From assembly GCF_030272615.1 (NCBI RefSeq), contig NC_081414.1:340482502-340546501 (forward strand): a stretch of DNA of 64,000 bases, written 5' to 3'. The stretch is from Cryptomeria japonica (taxonomy: Eukaryota; Streptophyta; Pinopsida; Cupressales; Cupressaceae). Under the pieces are notes generated by a model. It was given only the letters and a program-made list of their open reading frames with translations, was not told the origin of the DNA and did no database searches. Both the position numbers and the translations under genes were made by a program. Below, in pieces: positions 1 through 11,472 of this stretch (its first letter is position 1; each line of letters opens with the position of its first letter).

Positions 1-189
1 GACAATATGACAATTGTGAGGCAAGTATTCGCTAACACATTTGATAGCAAAATGTTAGGGGTGATTTGTGTTGGTTGGACCACCAATAGACAAAATTTAA
101 TAGGTTTCCATCCCACAGGTACTAGAAGATTGTCTTTCGGTTCACACAAGGGTAGAGTGTTTTGATCATACTATTATCGGAAGAGACTA

Positions 190-700
190 AACCAATATGG
201 ATTTGGTCACACAAATTGTCGTGTGAGTTGAGCATTTTGTAGGTGTGTTTTTCACACCTTGAACAGACAAAAGAACTTGTTTTGGACATAGCAGTTGTGG
301 GTGAGAGAATGTTTTCACCTAGTTTGTTTCCTGGCTCTGCATTAGATTCTATATTTTGATTTTCTTAGTCTTCTCATCTCCTTCATAATTTTTAATCAAT
401 TCATCCCAATTTTACTTTTCACTTGTGCATCCATTGACCTTGAAAAAATTTGTGTCACTCAAACTACTAACAAGTATATTGCTTGCCTTGGCATTATTTT
501 CATGACTTTTGACTTCATTGGGAGTAGTAGGACCATGTTGTGGAGTAGCATAAATAGTCTTAATCTTAATAATGTCCCATATCCAAAGTATCAGAGAATT
601 CAAGTGATATTTCATTCAAAATTTCCAAGTAGACTAGTTTGTGCCATCAATCCCCAATGCCTTCAAATAAAATTCTTACACCATCCTAGATCCAACTCAA
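190..700 (-). pseudogene. gag: Copia gag fragment (element K)
   Basis: The minus strand reads as the first part of a Copia Gag (UBN2-type). Visible pieces are a WDIIK segment, then GPTTPNEVKSHENNAKA, then a segment equivalent to LSSLSDTEFFKVNGCTS followed by a WDELIKNYEGDE-like run (roughly 230-600). Gag packages the element RNA in cytoplasmic particles. The reading is broken by stops and frame changes, and the left window edge cuts the gene, so protease and pol lie outside or are lost. The PBS and LTR sit directly upstream on the minus strand (729-740 and from 743), which fixes the orientation. Domain call fairly sure; exact ends approximate. Confidence 0.6.
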
Positions 701-728
701 GTGGTTAAGCTTATCTCTGAGGAACCTT

Positions 729-740
729 GCTTTGATACCA
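729..740 (-). other. Primer binding site of element K
   Basis: Minus-strand TGGTATCAAAGC differs by one base from the initiator tRNA-Met complementary site TGGTATCAGAGC used by plant Copia elements. It starts two bases after the LTR end at 743. Confidence 0.65.
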
Positions 741-742
741 AT

Positions 743-2290
743 TGTTGAGCATACTATAGGACTGGGGGGGGGGGGGGGGGTGAATCGTTTCAGACCATAT
801 AACAACTCACTTATAATCCTTTAAACTTCAAGACATAATTAACACATCTTTACAATTATGAAACACAAAAAGCATGAAGCACAATACACACAAGAACACC
901 AGATTTATGTGTAAAAGCCATGGTGAGAAACACATTTAAAATATGAATAATTGATTTAAATATTTTAGGCTCAAGGCCAAGGAGCTCATTGCACCTAAAT
1001 GTACTTTCAAAACTAAGGTGCGCAACCTTAGGGAAAGATAAAAAGGAATTACAATATTGAGACACACAATCTCAGTTCAAGATACAAAGAGCTGCATAGG
1101 TTATCAAAGGACTCATTATCTTTCGGTAGGTACATGGAATAATGAATTGTAATTAACAATATCTTTGATCATGAAACTATCCTTGAACCACTATGTCAAG
1201 CAAACAATACCATGGCAAACAACTCTTGACTCTATTCACTATCTCAACATACTATCACTTTGAATATTTGATCATCAAGGATCATCACAAGCTGAAATTC
1301 ACACTTTTTCTACTTGCATATAAGTCACATCCAATTCACAATAGTCTACACACATTATATACTTCAACTCATACATCTATTTTATAAGATTATACATTGA
1401 AAGCCTCAACTAGGTCGACCACAAACAAAATAAATATGAATTATAGAAGTTGGTCGTGCCTGGACCAAAACTACATGTTGCAGTCCACTTTAGGAGATAA
1501 AGGGGACCCAAACACATTCCAAAACATCTTCCTAATCTATTTCCAATGAGATGCACACACAAACACTTTCTCCAAAGACCACATCATTCATAATGTCTAG
1601 AACAACAATGAAACACGTTAACTAGTGAACCCCCCAAAAAATCAACCAATACAAAATACTCAATGTGGATCTACACATGCCATGGTGAGACCCATATAAA
1701 AATTATAACTCAACCTCCAATGCATATATAGACCAAAAATTCTAATCTAAAAAATGATACACCACCTAAGTCATCCATAAACAAATATAGCTGACAACAA
1801 TGAACACAAAACAACATAACTTCACTTGCTAATCAAACCAAAATTAGGAAACTAAATTGGAAGACTATGTGAACCATATAAACATGTCCACAAAGCCATA
1901 ATACTTGAATAAACAATGGAGAGAAATGCAAAGCATTCTCCTGACCAGTCTTGACATACAACCTCACTATCAACAAACTGCCACAACCAACTACACCATC
2001 TGAGCAATTGAGCACTTGAAAAATTATAGTGCAACATCCATAAAACATAATCATCATATCTAGAACCATAGGCCATGAACATCAAGGATAAAAGAAATGC
2101 AAATCATTCTTCCATAATGATATTTAAATACTATTTCTTGCATAGTGAAACTTTTACTTCATCCTTTTGAAAACACCTCATACTTACACAACATTACCAC
2201 CAAACAACACAGAAACTTAGGAACACTTATTTCTAGACCATCTATAACATCAACACAACCAAACAACAACAATGACAACACTAGCTAGGT
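743..2290 (-). repeat. LTR of Copia element K (upper edge uncertain)
   Basis: The LTR end next to the PBS reads TG(TT)GAG on the plus strand at 743, followed by a 17-base G run (764-780) and TGAATC, the inverted form of the GATTCACCCCCC..CTCAG block that ends most LTRs here. A GAGCTC block near 985 matches the position of the GAGCTCTAGGC module in sister LTRs. I cannot fix the far edge; sequence up to about 2290 is AT-rich with no other assignable feature, and part of it may lie outside the LTR. Confidence 0.45.
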
Positions 2291-2344
2291 TGGCATAAAT
2301 GATAACAAGTTTGACATTAATCATAACACAAAACAAGTTTCAAA

Positions 2345-2580
2345 TATCCCTTTGTTTACATGCCTCTCCCTCTTACCCCACCCACTCTGTCTCTCCTTCA
2401 CCCCCTCTCTACCTCTCTCCCCTTTTCTCTTCATACCTCTCCCTCTCTCCTATCTCTCTCTCTACTTACCTCTTCCTCCCTCCCTCCCTCTCCCTCTTTA
2501 TCCCTCCTTTCCTCTATACTTATATCTATTTCGCTATCCCCTTGTCTCTCTACATACTTTTACCTCATTCCTTCCCTTGT
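2345..2580 (+). repeat. Polypyrimidine (CT-rich) tract
   Basis: About 235 bases almost entirely of C and T in irregular CTCTCC, CCCTCC and TCTCTCTC blocks. Open frames across it are low-complexity Ser/Leu/Pro strings and not genes. A similar tract lies at 4166-4530, so the two bracket the telomere-like repeats. Confidence 0.85.
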
Positions 2581-2589
2581 GGGTTGAGT

Positions 2590-2970
2590 CTATAGGGTTT
2601 ATGGTTAAGGGTATAAGGTCTAGGATTGATACTTGAGACTTTATTGTATAGGTTTTAGGTCCTAAGGTTGATGGATAGGGTTTAGGGTTTAACATTTAAA
2701 GTTGAGGAATTAGGGTTGGGTATAATGGTATAGGGTTCAAGGTTGAGGGTATATGTTTTAGGGCTTAGGGTTGAGGGTGGAGGCTATATAGTATAAGGTT
2801 GAGTGTAGAGGGTATAGGTTTTAGCATTAAGGCTATATAGTTTAAGGTTGAGGGTATAGGGTTTAATATTGAAGGTACTGGGTATAGAATGAAGGGTATA
2901 GGGTTTAGTGTTGAGGGTAAATAAGGTATAACATATATGATTTAGGGTTGATATGATAGTGTTTAGGATG
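2590..2970 (+). repeat. Degenerate telomere-like minisatellite, left part
   Basis: The tract is built from variants of AGGGTATAGGGTTTAGGGTTGA. Perfect consecutive plant telomere units (TTTAGGG) occur near 2675-2690; most units are degenerate, with GGGTATA or GGTTGAG alternatives. The continuation at 4036-4152 was separated by insertion of solo LTR L. Confidence 0.75.
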
Positions 2971-4035
2971 TTGGAATCAAGGAACACTGAGAGGGGGAGT
3001 GGCGAATCAGTATTCTATAAATTTTAACATTCTTACTCTGATTTTGCAACCACTTAATGCAACTAAACAAAAGGAATATACAAACACATAAACCAAATAT
3101 CCACCACACCATAACACCACAACTTATACCTAGAAAACCTGGTTAAGGGAAAAACCACGGTGGGATTGAGATCCACAATATTAATATAATTTAATAGAAG
3201 TATAGAAATATTACACAAGGGGAATGCATATGCATTTAGGCACATTGTCTAGAGCTCACTGTTCAAATTACAATAAGGGCTACAACCCCGGAAGGCTCAC
3301 TGTCCTACAAAATGATTACAAAACACATAATCTTACTCTACTCTTGTACATTGCTCTATTTTGTTGTTCATCATTATACCAGAGCACAAATCCTTTGTAA
3401 TCATACATGAAACTACTGACAATCACTTATAACCACTTTCTACACAACCACCGATATAAAAAATGATCATATCAATCACTCTTTTATATCCACAACATAA
3501 AATTAGATCTTTTACATGTCGGCCCAAAAATGCATAACACACAAATGAAACATGTATACCAAGTCGGCTCAATCAGATCCAAAACAATCATGCGGACCAA
3601 AAAACATTGTCCACACACCTCCCACATAGTGGCTAATTAACTGCAAACACAATTAAACAACCACCAAAATTACTCCACATGATTTGCACAATGACTATCC
3701 ACATGGTACTGCCGATGAATATTGTTCTAACCAAAAACATGTATACCGGACCTTCCAACTCACTCAAGAATCATCATCGAAGGCCATAAACCTAGAATAA
3801 GGTAGATTATACATCCAAAATGATTCTTCAGATCTAGAACACCAAATAATTAACACAACTGAATCACCAACTAGATTAATGTACATTATTAGATGTCCTA
3901 TTCTATCTCACCTAACCTCACCAGACCTCAATCTCTCTTTTGGTATGAATGAATTATGAACAGTAGATTAAATATCTAACTCTAGTTTTCATCAATGACA
4001 ACATCCGAACAACAATGTAGTTTTTCTTTCCAACA
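2971..4035 (-). mobile_element. Solo LTR L, Copia-type, TSD TAGGA
   Basis: Begins TGTTGGAATC and ends CCAACA on the plus strand, and is flanked by the direct repeat TAGGA at 2966-2970 and 4036-4040. On the minus strand it carries the family block near its end (GATTCGCCACTCCCCCTCTCAGTG), the module equivalent to GTGAGCTCTAG near 3256, and the AACCAGGTTTTCTAGG-like block near 3135. There is no internal region, so it is a solo LTR left by recombination between two LTRs. It interrupts the telomere-like tract. Confidence 0.85.
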
Positions 4036-4152
4036 TAGGATTGGGGGTATATCACATTGAGGGTAGAGGTTTTTAGGGATGATATTATAAAATTTAAGAT
4101 TGAAGGTTGAGAATGTATGATTTAGGTTTGAGGTTATAGGGTTTAGGATGTG
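4036..4152 (+). repeat. Degenerate telomere-like minisatellite, right part
   Basis: Continues the 2590-2970 tract after the solo LTR, with units such as GAGGTTTTTAGGG and GGTTATAGGGTTTAGGATG. It is contiguous with the left part once L and one TAGGA copy are removed. Confidence 0.65.
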
Positions 4153-4165
4153 AGTAAATGCACTT

Positions 4166-4183
4166 TACATTTCTCTTTATCTC

Positions 4184-4231
<48 letters not shown>

Positions 4232-4530
4232 CTCTATCTCCCTACATATCTTTGCAACACTAACTACTTATCTCTATGTTGTCTTTCCCTTTCTCTCTCT
4301 CCCTCCCCACCTCTATTTCTCTCTCCCTCTTCTTGCTCCTTCCCTCTCCATTTCTATCACCTCTCTCCCTCTCCTCTCCTTTCCCTCCCTCCCTCCCTAC
4401 CTCTCCCTCCCTCCCTCTCTCTAAACCTCTCTCACTACCTACTTATCTCTATCTCCCCTTTCCATACCTCTCCCACTCTCCATCCCTCAATCTCTCTATC
4501 TTTATCTATCCATCCTTACCTATTTAGTTA
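4166..4530 (+). repeat. (CT)n microsatellite and polypyrimidine tract
   Basis: A pure CT dinucleotide run at about 4186-4229 leads into irregular CTCC, CCCT and TCTC blocks up to about 4530, followed by a short GA-rich stretch at 4542-4566. Long open frames here are compositional artefacts. Confidence 0.85.
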
Positions 4531-7500
4531 TCTCTATCTCATAGAAAGAGGGAGGGAGAGGGGAGGTGTTGGGACTTCAAAAATTTTATCAAATTTTGAA
4601 GGCCCAAGTTCAAAATTTTGATTTTTCCATTCAAATTGCATCCTATTGACTAAGCCTTTGTGGCTCATTTTGAGAGCCCATATTTTTGCATATAGGAAGT
4701 ATCATGAAAAATCCTTCTGGGAGAGTGTTAAGAACCTATCAAAGATTGTATATACCCATTTGAATCCTCCTATGATCATTTTTAATATATTTTTTATGAC
4801 CTAGTTTAGAGGTCCAAAAATTGATTTGTTGCAAGTGTTTCGACCTTTCTGAGGAGCCCTCTTTGAGGCATTGCATCTTTGCATCAGATGAATGTTAAGA
4901 CTAATAGATAGTTGACCATGATTCTCTATGACTTTTTGAAGCCCCATGAATCCATTTGATGAGTTTTCCAGCTCAAATCCATTTGCAAAAAGTCAATTTT
5001 TGCAAACTAGACTGTGTCAAACTGCAGTTTGTAGCCTTGCATTAATTTTTTTTTATCTCACATCATGTTAGCTTGCACATCTAAGTGGTTGTTCCTTGTG
5101 AATGTTTATACAATGATCTACCACTTTACCAATTTATATCCCCCTAGTTCATCTTCTGATAAATTTTCAAAGCCCATTCCAAATGAACTTTTTCAAGGTT
5201 TCACAATCTGCATTTTCAAGTTTTCAGAGAGTTGGGAGATTCATATTTTACACATGTGATAAAATCATACCAAACCCTCTTGCACACATTCTTAGGGTAT
5301 CCATATGTTTTAGATAATCAAGTGGAATCTCCTAAAATAGAGTTTTTCAATATTTTTTGTAATCTGTGATTGAAGGGGTTTCAGGTTGATTCAACAAGAA
5401 CATTTTCAGAAACAATTGAGTAAGCAACTTCACAAATTAAAATATTTTGCCTCAAGAATCATCAAGGGATAAGGTTGGGAATTATGGATTCATTGTAAAA
5501 CATATTGTAGGTATGCCAACCCTTAGAGATTGATAAAGTATTTTGGTCAGTTTTTAGAGCCAATTTCAGGGGCTACTCAAGGTGTTTTACCCAAATTTAA
5601 TGGTTGCTCATTCAGTTTCTTTGCTCCATAATGTATCTTGTCAGTGTTCTAAAGAATTCTCAGCAAGTTAGTTGCCCAAAAATGAATTTTTTTTAGTCAG
5701 GTCCCTCTTGGGGCTCGACTAATGATGGGACCCATTGAAACATATTAAAGTCATCTAAAGGATGGTGTATTATTTAAAGTATTTTAATTTAAATAATACT
5801 ACATATTGAGATAATTTATTTGAAATAGATTAAGTCAAGTCTTGATGTAAATAATAGTAGGTCAATTTTATTATTTGAATCTATTCAAAGGAGGGAACTA
5901 TGCAATTTAAAGTAGTGAGTGCTGGAAGGAGCAAGTAAAAAATCATTTTAAAATGATTTAAGTTTCAATGTTATTATTCACCTTGCCTTCAAAATTAATT
6001 TGGGGCTCACCAAAGATATGCCGAGATAGCAAAGTAAAAAAGAATTTTAAGAGGGGGGTGGCCGGATTACTTCATCCCATAAAATAATTGAGTGGCAGGA
6101 GGAGGGAAATTTAAATAATTTTTGTAACATTTCAAAAGGGGAGGTTTTGAAAATGTTCTCAGAATCATCTTAGTAAATGATTTTATCCTTGTAACTGTGG
6201 TTGACCTTTGGAATAATCCAAGGGTGGTAGGGCCAAGAGGTATTGAAAGAGCTTTCAAAGGTCTTACAATTTTTTTTTGTCCTACAGAGCTTGTAAACCT
6301 AGAAAGGACCCAATGCAGGATAAGGGTTGGAGAGATGGAGAGGCATAGTGGATTGTTCCCCACTACCCTACATGCTCACAAAGACACCAGATATATGAAG
6401 GGGTGAAGTTTGGAGTTTTCCGATGTTATTAGTAATAGATAGCTGGAAAATGGTCAAGTGTAGGATTAGGGGCACATTCTCAAAAGAATAGCCAATGTCA
6501 AGGTGTGAAACCAAAAGGGTCTCCAAAGATTCTTAGGGTTACTAAACTATATTGTTGGTTTTTAAACTATAGGGCGATGCGAGTGTATTAATCATGATAT
6601 ATGGAGGTTTATAAGAAATATGCCAGTGTTGTACACAAAAAATGACAAGTGACCTTTATTTGAAGCCTTATACAAATTTCTCTCACAGATGCTATTCACA
6701 TTGACCTTTATTTGAAGCCTTTAGTTAAAAACTTATGATTATCAAGTTATGGCAAGTGGTAAAGTATAAAAGCTATGGTGTGTGTATTGCTAGATCCCAT
6801 AACCTTTATCACCCACCTACTCAATGCCAATATGGCATTGTTGAATTTGCAATACTCACGGGTAGTAGTGCATGGGGAGTATACATTTTTCAAAGAAAGG
6901 CGTGTTGTAGATAACATTTTTTTCCTTGTCAAATTGATATTGCAGATTCTGGAAGGACTCCGTCTGTCATAAATGTTACAATGGGCGAGTGCTGAATTTT
7001 TACAAGACATTATGTGAAACCAACCCAATTTTTATTTAGGGATGAACTTTACCCCAGAAAGGGAAATCACAATAATGATTTTACTTTTAATAACACTGGA
7101 GTAACATGGATAATGCTAGTGAAGTGTTATTTCTAGTAAATTAAGTGTTGATGAATGTTTCTATTTCCACTTAAGTGAAGGTGTATGGAAAAATATATGC
7201 CACATAGGGAAATATTTTCTTTCAAAATGAATGTACAATAACAAAAATATTCTTATCAGAGATGCACATGTTTAAACTTAATAGATAAAGCATATATGGC
7301 ATATCTAAGTTATGATTTTGAAATTATGTTGAGACCACTTCTATCATGTGTTCTATGAATGATTATGCAATGAAAAATTATTCTAGGGTGGAAAATACTA
7401 GAGGTACCTTATGAAAATGAAATAATTGATGAGGTGAAAAGTGAAAATATTTTCGTTAAGAGGAATGTGCTTATGTGAAAGACAAGAGACAACATAATAA

Positions 7501-8235
7501 ACAATCTTCACTTGAGGTGGATATTTCCACTAAGGCAATGGTATTTTTGGGCAAGAAGGTGTTTTCACTAAAGGGGGTAAATTTCTTTTACCTAGTCAAA
7601 GCAGGAAGAGGATTTTTATCAAATATGAGAATGATAGGGCATTTTCAGCACAAAGGGAGTGATTTTCCATTTTCAGTCAAAAGGGAAAATTAAGGGAAAA
7701 TGTCAACACCTTTTCTAGAAATAGGTGGTAATTTTATTTTTGAGTCTAAGATTGAAAAGTGTGTTATTGACAGTGCAGGACAACAAACTAAAAATAGAAA
7801 TCTTTGGCAAATGAGAAAGAAATTGAATTGGACAAGCTACTGGAAGGTATTTTTTTTTCTTTTTTCTTTTTTCAATTTTTTTAAAAGAATCTTTACAGGC
7901 TCAAGGTGCAAAGTGAGGATAGAGAATAGGAGAAAGTGTATATTTTTAAGTCCAATGTGAAGATGCAAATTTTGAGGACAAAATTTTAAATTCCAGAAAA
8001 TACACAAGCCAAGGAGAGGCATTCTAGGGCTTCTCTACGGTTTTGTTTTTGATCTTTGTATTGTTATTTTTTCTCATTCTAAAAAGAGTTCCATGTCCAT
8101 ATTTTGCCTCCATAAGAGCTATGTATAGTGCAACACTTAATGCCAGTTAGAGTTACATTTTCAGTTTGTATGTGCTTTATACTTTGAGTAGTTGTAATCG
8201 AAAATGCATGTAATGTTTATTGGTTGACTTGTTAT
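4531..8235. other. AT-rich interval with no assignable gene
   Basis: About 3.7 kb without a convincing coding region, PBS or terminal repeat. Short open frames (for example 6067-6363 minus and 7475-7960 plus) have no motif I recognise. A TGTTGGGACTTC start at about 4567 could be the edge of an LTR, and poly-T runs occur at 7850-7885. Most likely old LTR or non-coding retrotransposon sequence. Confidence 0.5.
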
Positions 8236-8577
8236 TGTTGGATATGGTTGTTCATTGCTACTACTAGGATATGTTGTTGTCATTGATGTCAACATATTCA
8301 TGTGATTTATTCTAGTGAGATTGGGAAAAATTTCTGATACGATTTTATAGTTTGGTTATGTTGATCACTGCTTTGCAGAATCCAGTATATTCTGGTGTGA
8401 TCAGATCTTGTGTTGAGAATTTGGGATCTTATTTGGGATGATCTTGTGTATCTTTGTTCTAGATGCTTTGTGATTTGGTGCCCGACAAGTTATCTTCCTT
8501 TGTGACAATTTTTGATTGGTTGTGTTCTTGAGCTTCTAGACGTTAACAGATGAAGATTTGAAAAGTGGTGTTGGTGT
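8236..8577 (+). repeat. 5' LTR of Copia element I, first part
   Basis: Starts TGTTGGATATGG and contains TTGTCATTGATGTCAACA, the same opening as the element E LTRs. It is interrupted at 8578 by solo LTR J and resumes at 9428. The start is set by similarity to other LTRs here; no matching TSD is visible because the other end of the element is missing. Confidence 0.55.
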
Positions 8578-9427
8578 TGTTGGCATTATACACTCATATG
8601 AGAATAGTTGTTGTTGTCATTGATGGTAACCAACTGGTAACATGGTTCACAGGTTACACCAGCAACAAACATCATCTACCAACACTAGTAGGCACTACAA
8701 GTTTATTCACAATAGCATCTAGTCTACACCAATAGTAGATCATACCGACACTCTAAGCCGACATGGAAATAATATTATTTTGTATTGTAATTATATTTTA
8801 TAGCCAACATGATGTATTGTAAAGAATTATATATGTATGAGATCTTGTAGGTCATTTTCAAATGTAATTAGGTAATGAATGTAAGCAGTATATGAGAGTG
8901 AATAAATGTATATACATTTTGATGTAATTATTTTATGAGCGAATAAGAGCAAAGTAGAGCGAAGCAAGGTTTATGGAACAGGTATCTGATAGAGCTTAAA
9001 CTGGTACTTAATCCAACATTGTAGATGCTATTTTGAATAGTACATTATCATTGGATTTAACCATCCAATTGTAGTCAGCGGGACTCCATTTTGTTGTTGA
9101 GCAGTGAGCTCTAGGCTGTTGGCCTTCCTGCATGTGTAGGCCCCTATTGTACAAGTAATATTTATTCATATTGGTCAGTGAGTAAATATTGTGGGTCACA
9201 AATCCCATCAAGGTTTTTCCCTTACTAGGTTTCCTCGCCAAAAATATCTATATTATGGTATGCATTGATGGCTATACTTTTTTTTTTCTTTACTGCATTA
9301 TTATTTGATTATCGATATATTAATTTGGGTTATAAAGTTGCAAACAAGTTTAAATCTTTCATCTACCGGTTAGACACTGATTCACCCCCCCCTCTCAGTG
9401 TCTTTGGGACTGATCAAGTATCTAATA
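8578..9427 (+). mobile_element. Solo LTR J nested in the LTR of element I
   Basis: Begins TGTTGGCATTATACACTC, closely resembling the 5' LTR of element A at 10618, and ends CTAATA after the GATTCACCCCCCCCTCTCAG block (about 9384-9403). Flanks are GGTGT (8573-8577) and GGTGC (9428-9432), a TSD with one mismatch. It carries the GTGAGCTCTAGGC module near 9108 and the GGGTCACAAATCCCA block near 9190. No PBS or internal sequence follows; the host LTR simply resumes. Confidence 0.75.
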
Positions 9428-10321
9428 GGTGCAACTATTGGTGATGATTCTAATGTTCTTTTTAGTGTTTCCTAGTCATGTCCTATTTGTTTTGGCAATC
9501 CACATTGATCATTGTGTGAGTTTTTGGTGGTTTTCATCAATCGGTGATGATTTTTTGTGTTATGCAGTATTTCTGATGGTGTAGCGTGTTGCGGTTAATC
9601 TTGGCATGATTTTCGGTGGATGTGATCATTTGGGAATTTGGATTAGGTCCATGCTATATAATGTAAATCATTATATTGGTTCGGTGGTTGATCTTTGTAT
9701 CATGCAATGTATGTTTTTTGTGTTAACGGTTAGGGTTTAGCCGACTTGTTATCAAGGTTGATGAATTGTATATATAGGTGAGTTATTCACTTAGTTTTGG
9801 TGTTATTATTGTGTCTACATTATCAGAGAGAGTTGAATGTGTGAACACAAAATTTATCATTCAGTGAAGTGTTGAGGTGAGATTGGTGTTGCAGGGCAGA
9901 CAATTGTGCTTAACCAAAACTATCATCAGGCATTTTTAGATGCTATAATTGTAGTACATTTCTTTCGGATTGTAGTCCGAATCATATTGTAAGTCAGTGA
10001 TACTTCCCTGAGGGTTTTAGCCTTTTGAGCAAATATCTTTTGAGTAGTGAGCTCTAGGCAGTGTGTTTGAATGCATGTGCATTCCCCATTGTAATATTTT
10101 CACATACTACTGTAGAGTATCATCTTACTATGGGTAGGTTCCCACCATGGTTTTTCCCTTAACTAGGTTTTCCACGTCAAAATTCTTGGTGTTGTGTGTT
10201 GTGCTGTTAATTTCCTTATCCGCTTATTGCTGCAGTTTATGTTTTGGAGTTTTATTTCTAGATCCGCTAAAGACTGATTCACCACCCCCCTCTCAATCTT
10301 CCTTCTTAATTGTTTCTAACA
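9428..10321 (+). repeat. 5' LTR of Copia element I, second part
   Basis: Resumes after solo LTR J and ends TTTCTAACA just before a perfect PBS. It contains GTGAGCTCTAGGCAG near 10050, ACCATGGTTTTTCCC near 10145 and GATTCACCACCCCCCTCTCA at 10276-10295, the same ordered blocks as the other LTRs. Confidence 0.75.
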
Positions 10322-10323
10322 AT

Positions 10324-10335
10324 TGGTATCAGAGC
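10324..10335 (+). other. Primer binding site of element I
   Basis: TGGTATCAGAGC, a perfect match to the initiator tRNA-Met complementary site of plant Copia elements, two bases after the LTR end. It is a priming site for minus-strand synthesis, not a tRNA gene. Confidence 0.9.
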
Positions 10336-10377
10336 TAGATCCTCTGGTAGAAGCTTAATCGCTTGAGGAGATTTGAG

Positions 10378-10617
10378 ATGATAGCTCAAGGTATTTTTTT
10401 CAAGAAGGAAAATTTGAGGTTTGATGGAAGTAACTATACTGTATGGAAGATCCAGATGGAGGTGCACTTGAAATGTCTTGGAGAGGATTACTGGAAGATT
10501 ACTAAGAATGTCTATGTTGTTCCTCATAGTGGACCTTCTACTCCTGATGAGGGAGAATATAACAACAGAGTGAAGGAAGCATCACTTAATGCCCTAACTA
10601 ATTCTGAAATGACAAAT
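10378..10617 (+). pseudogene. gag: Copia Gag N-terminus (element I), cut by element A
   Basis: The frame starting at 10378 encodes the beginning of a Copia Gag: an RFDGSNYTVWKIQMEVHL segment (the LDGxNYxxWK hallmark of the DUF4219/UBN2 N-terminus), a GEDYWKITKN segment, then a PSTPDEGEYNNR spacer and a segment equivalent to ALTDSEM. An upstream in-frame ATG at 10363 is possible, but 10378 fits the family better. The gene is cut after about 80 codons by insertion of element A at 10618. No downstream part of element I is identifiable in the window. Confidence 0.8.
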
Positions 10618-11401
10618 TGTTAGCATTCTACACTCTTATGAGAATAGTTGATGTTGTTGATGGCAACCAACTGGCAACCATCTGGCAACCCATCGAAAGA
10701 TACCAACACCAACAATAGATTTCTATATACATCGACAAGCACTTCACTGGCATCAGCAACAATGCATATTGGCACTCCAGCCGACATGGAATAAACTTTT
10801 GTTTATATGAATTGTTTTGAAATGTAATTATCTTTTGTAAAGCCAACATGGTACATTGTAAAAGAATCCTATATATATGAGATCTTATAGGTCATCTATG
10901 TATGCAGTTGGATGAGAAATATAAAGTGAATTTTTTATAAGGTGATATAGTTGATAGCAAAGGTTTTGGTTATTGACTGAGCTTACACCGGTACTGAACC
11001 TGGCATTGGAGATGCTGTTTTAGCAATACATTGTATTGGATTTGATAATCCATTTTGTAGTTAGTGTGAGTCTTTATTGAGCATTGAGCTATAGGCAGTT
11101 GGCCTCCCTACATGTGTAGGCCCCTATTGTAAATAATATTTATTCATTGGCGAGTGAGTAAATATTGTGGGTCACAAATCCCACTGAGTTTTTTCCCACA
11201 GTGGGTTTCCTCATTAAATATCTTGTGTTATGGTGTGTTTATATGATGTCTCTTTTATTTTTGTTTATTGCAATAATTCTAGTTTACCAGTACACTATTT
11301 TGGGATGCAAAGCTATTAATAAGTTAAAATATTTTGCTAACTGGTTAGACACTGATTCACCCCCCCTCTTAGTGTCTTTGGGACTATCATTGAATCCAAT
11401 A
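10618..11401 (+). repeat. 5' LTR of element A
   Basis: Begins TGTTAGCATTCTACACTC and ends AATCCAATA directly before the PBS. It contains a TATATATGAG promoter-like motif near 10870, the AGTGAGCTxTAGGC-like module near 11083, the GGGTCACAAATCCCACTGAG block near 11170 and GATTCACCCCCCCTCTTAG near 11353. Close relative of solo LTR J. Confidence 0.85.
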
Positions 11402-11403
11402 AT

Positions 11404-11415
11404 TGGTATTAGAGT
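11404..11415 (+). other. Primer binding site of element A
   Basis: TGGTATTAGAGT is a decayed form (two C-to-T changes) of TGGTATCAGAGC, two bases after the LTR end. Confidence 0.75.
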
Positions 11416-11472
11416 GTGGTCCTCTATTTTTAAAATCCTAGCAGCTTGAGGAAGATTCTGACATCAGTACAA

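Noticed and set aside
2299-2636. Overlapping Ser/Leu/Pro open frames
   Set aside because: Products of the polypyrimidine tract; three frames are open at once and none shows a domain. The same holds for 4158-4527.
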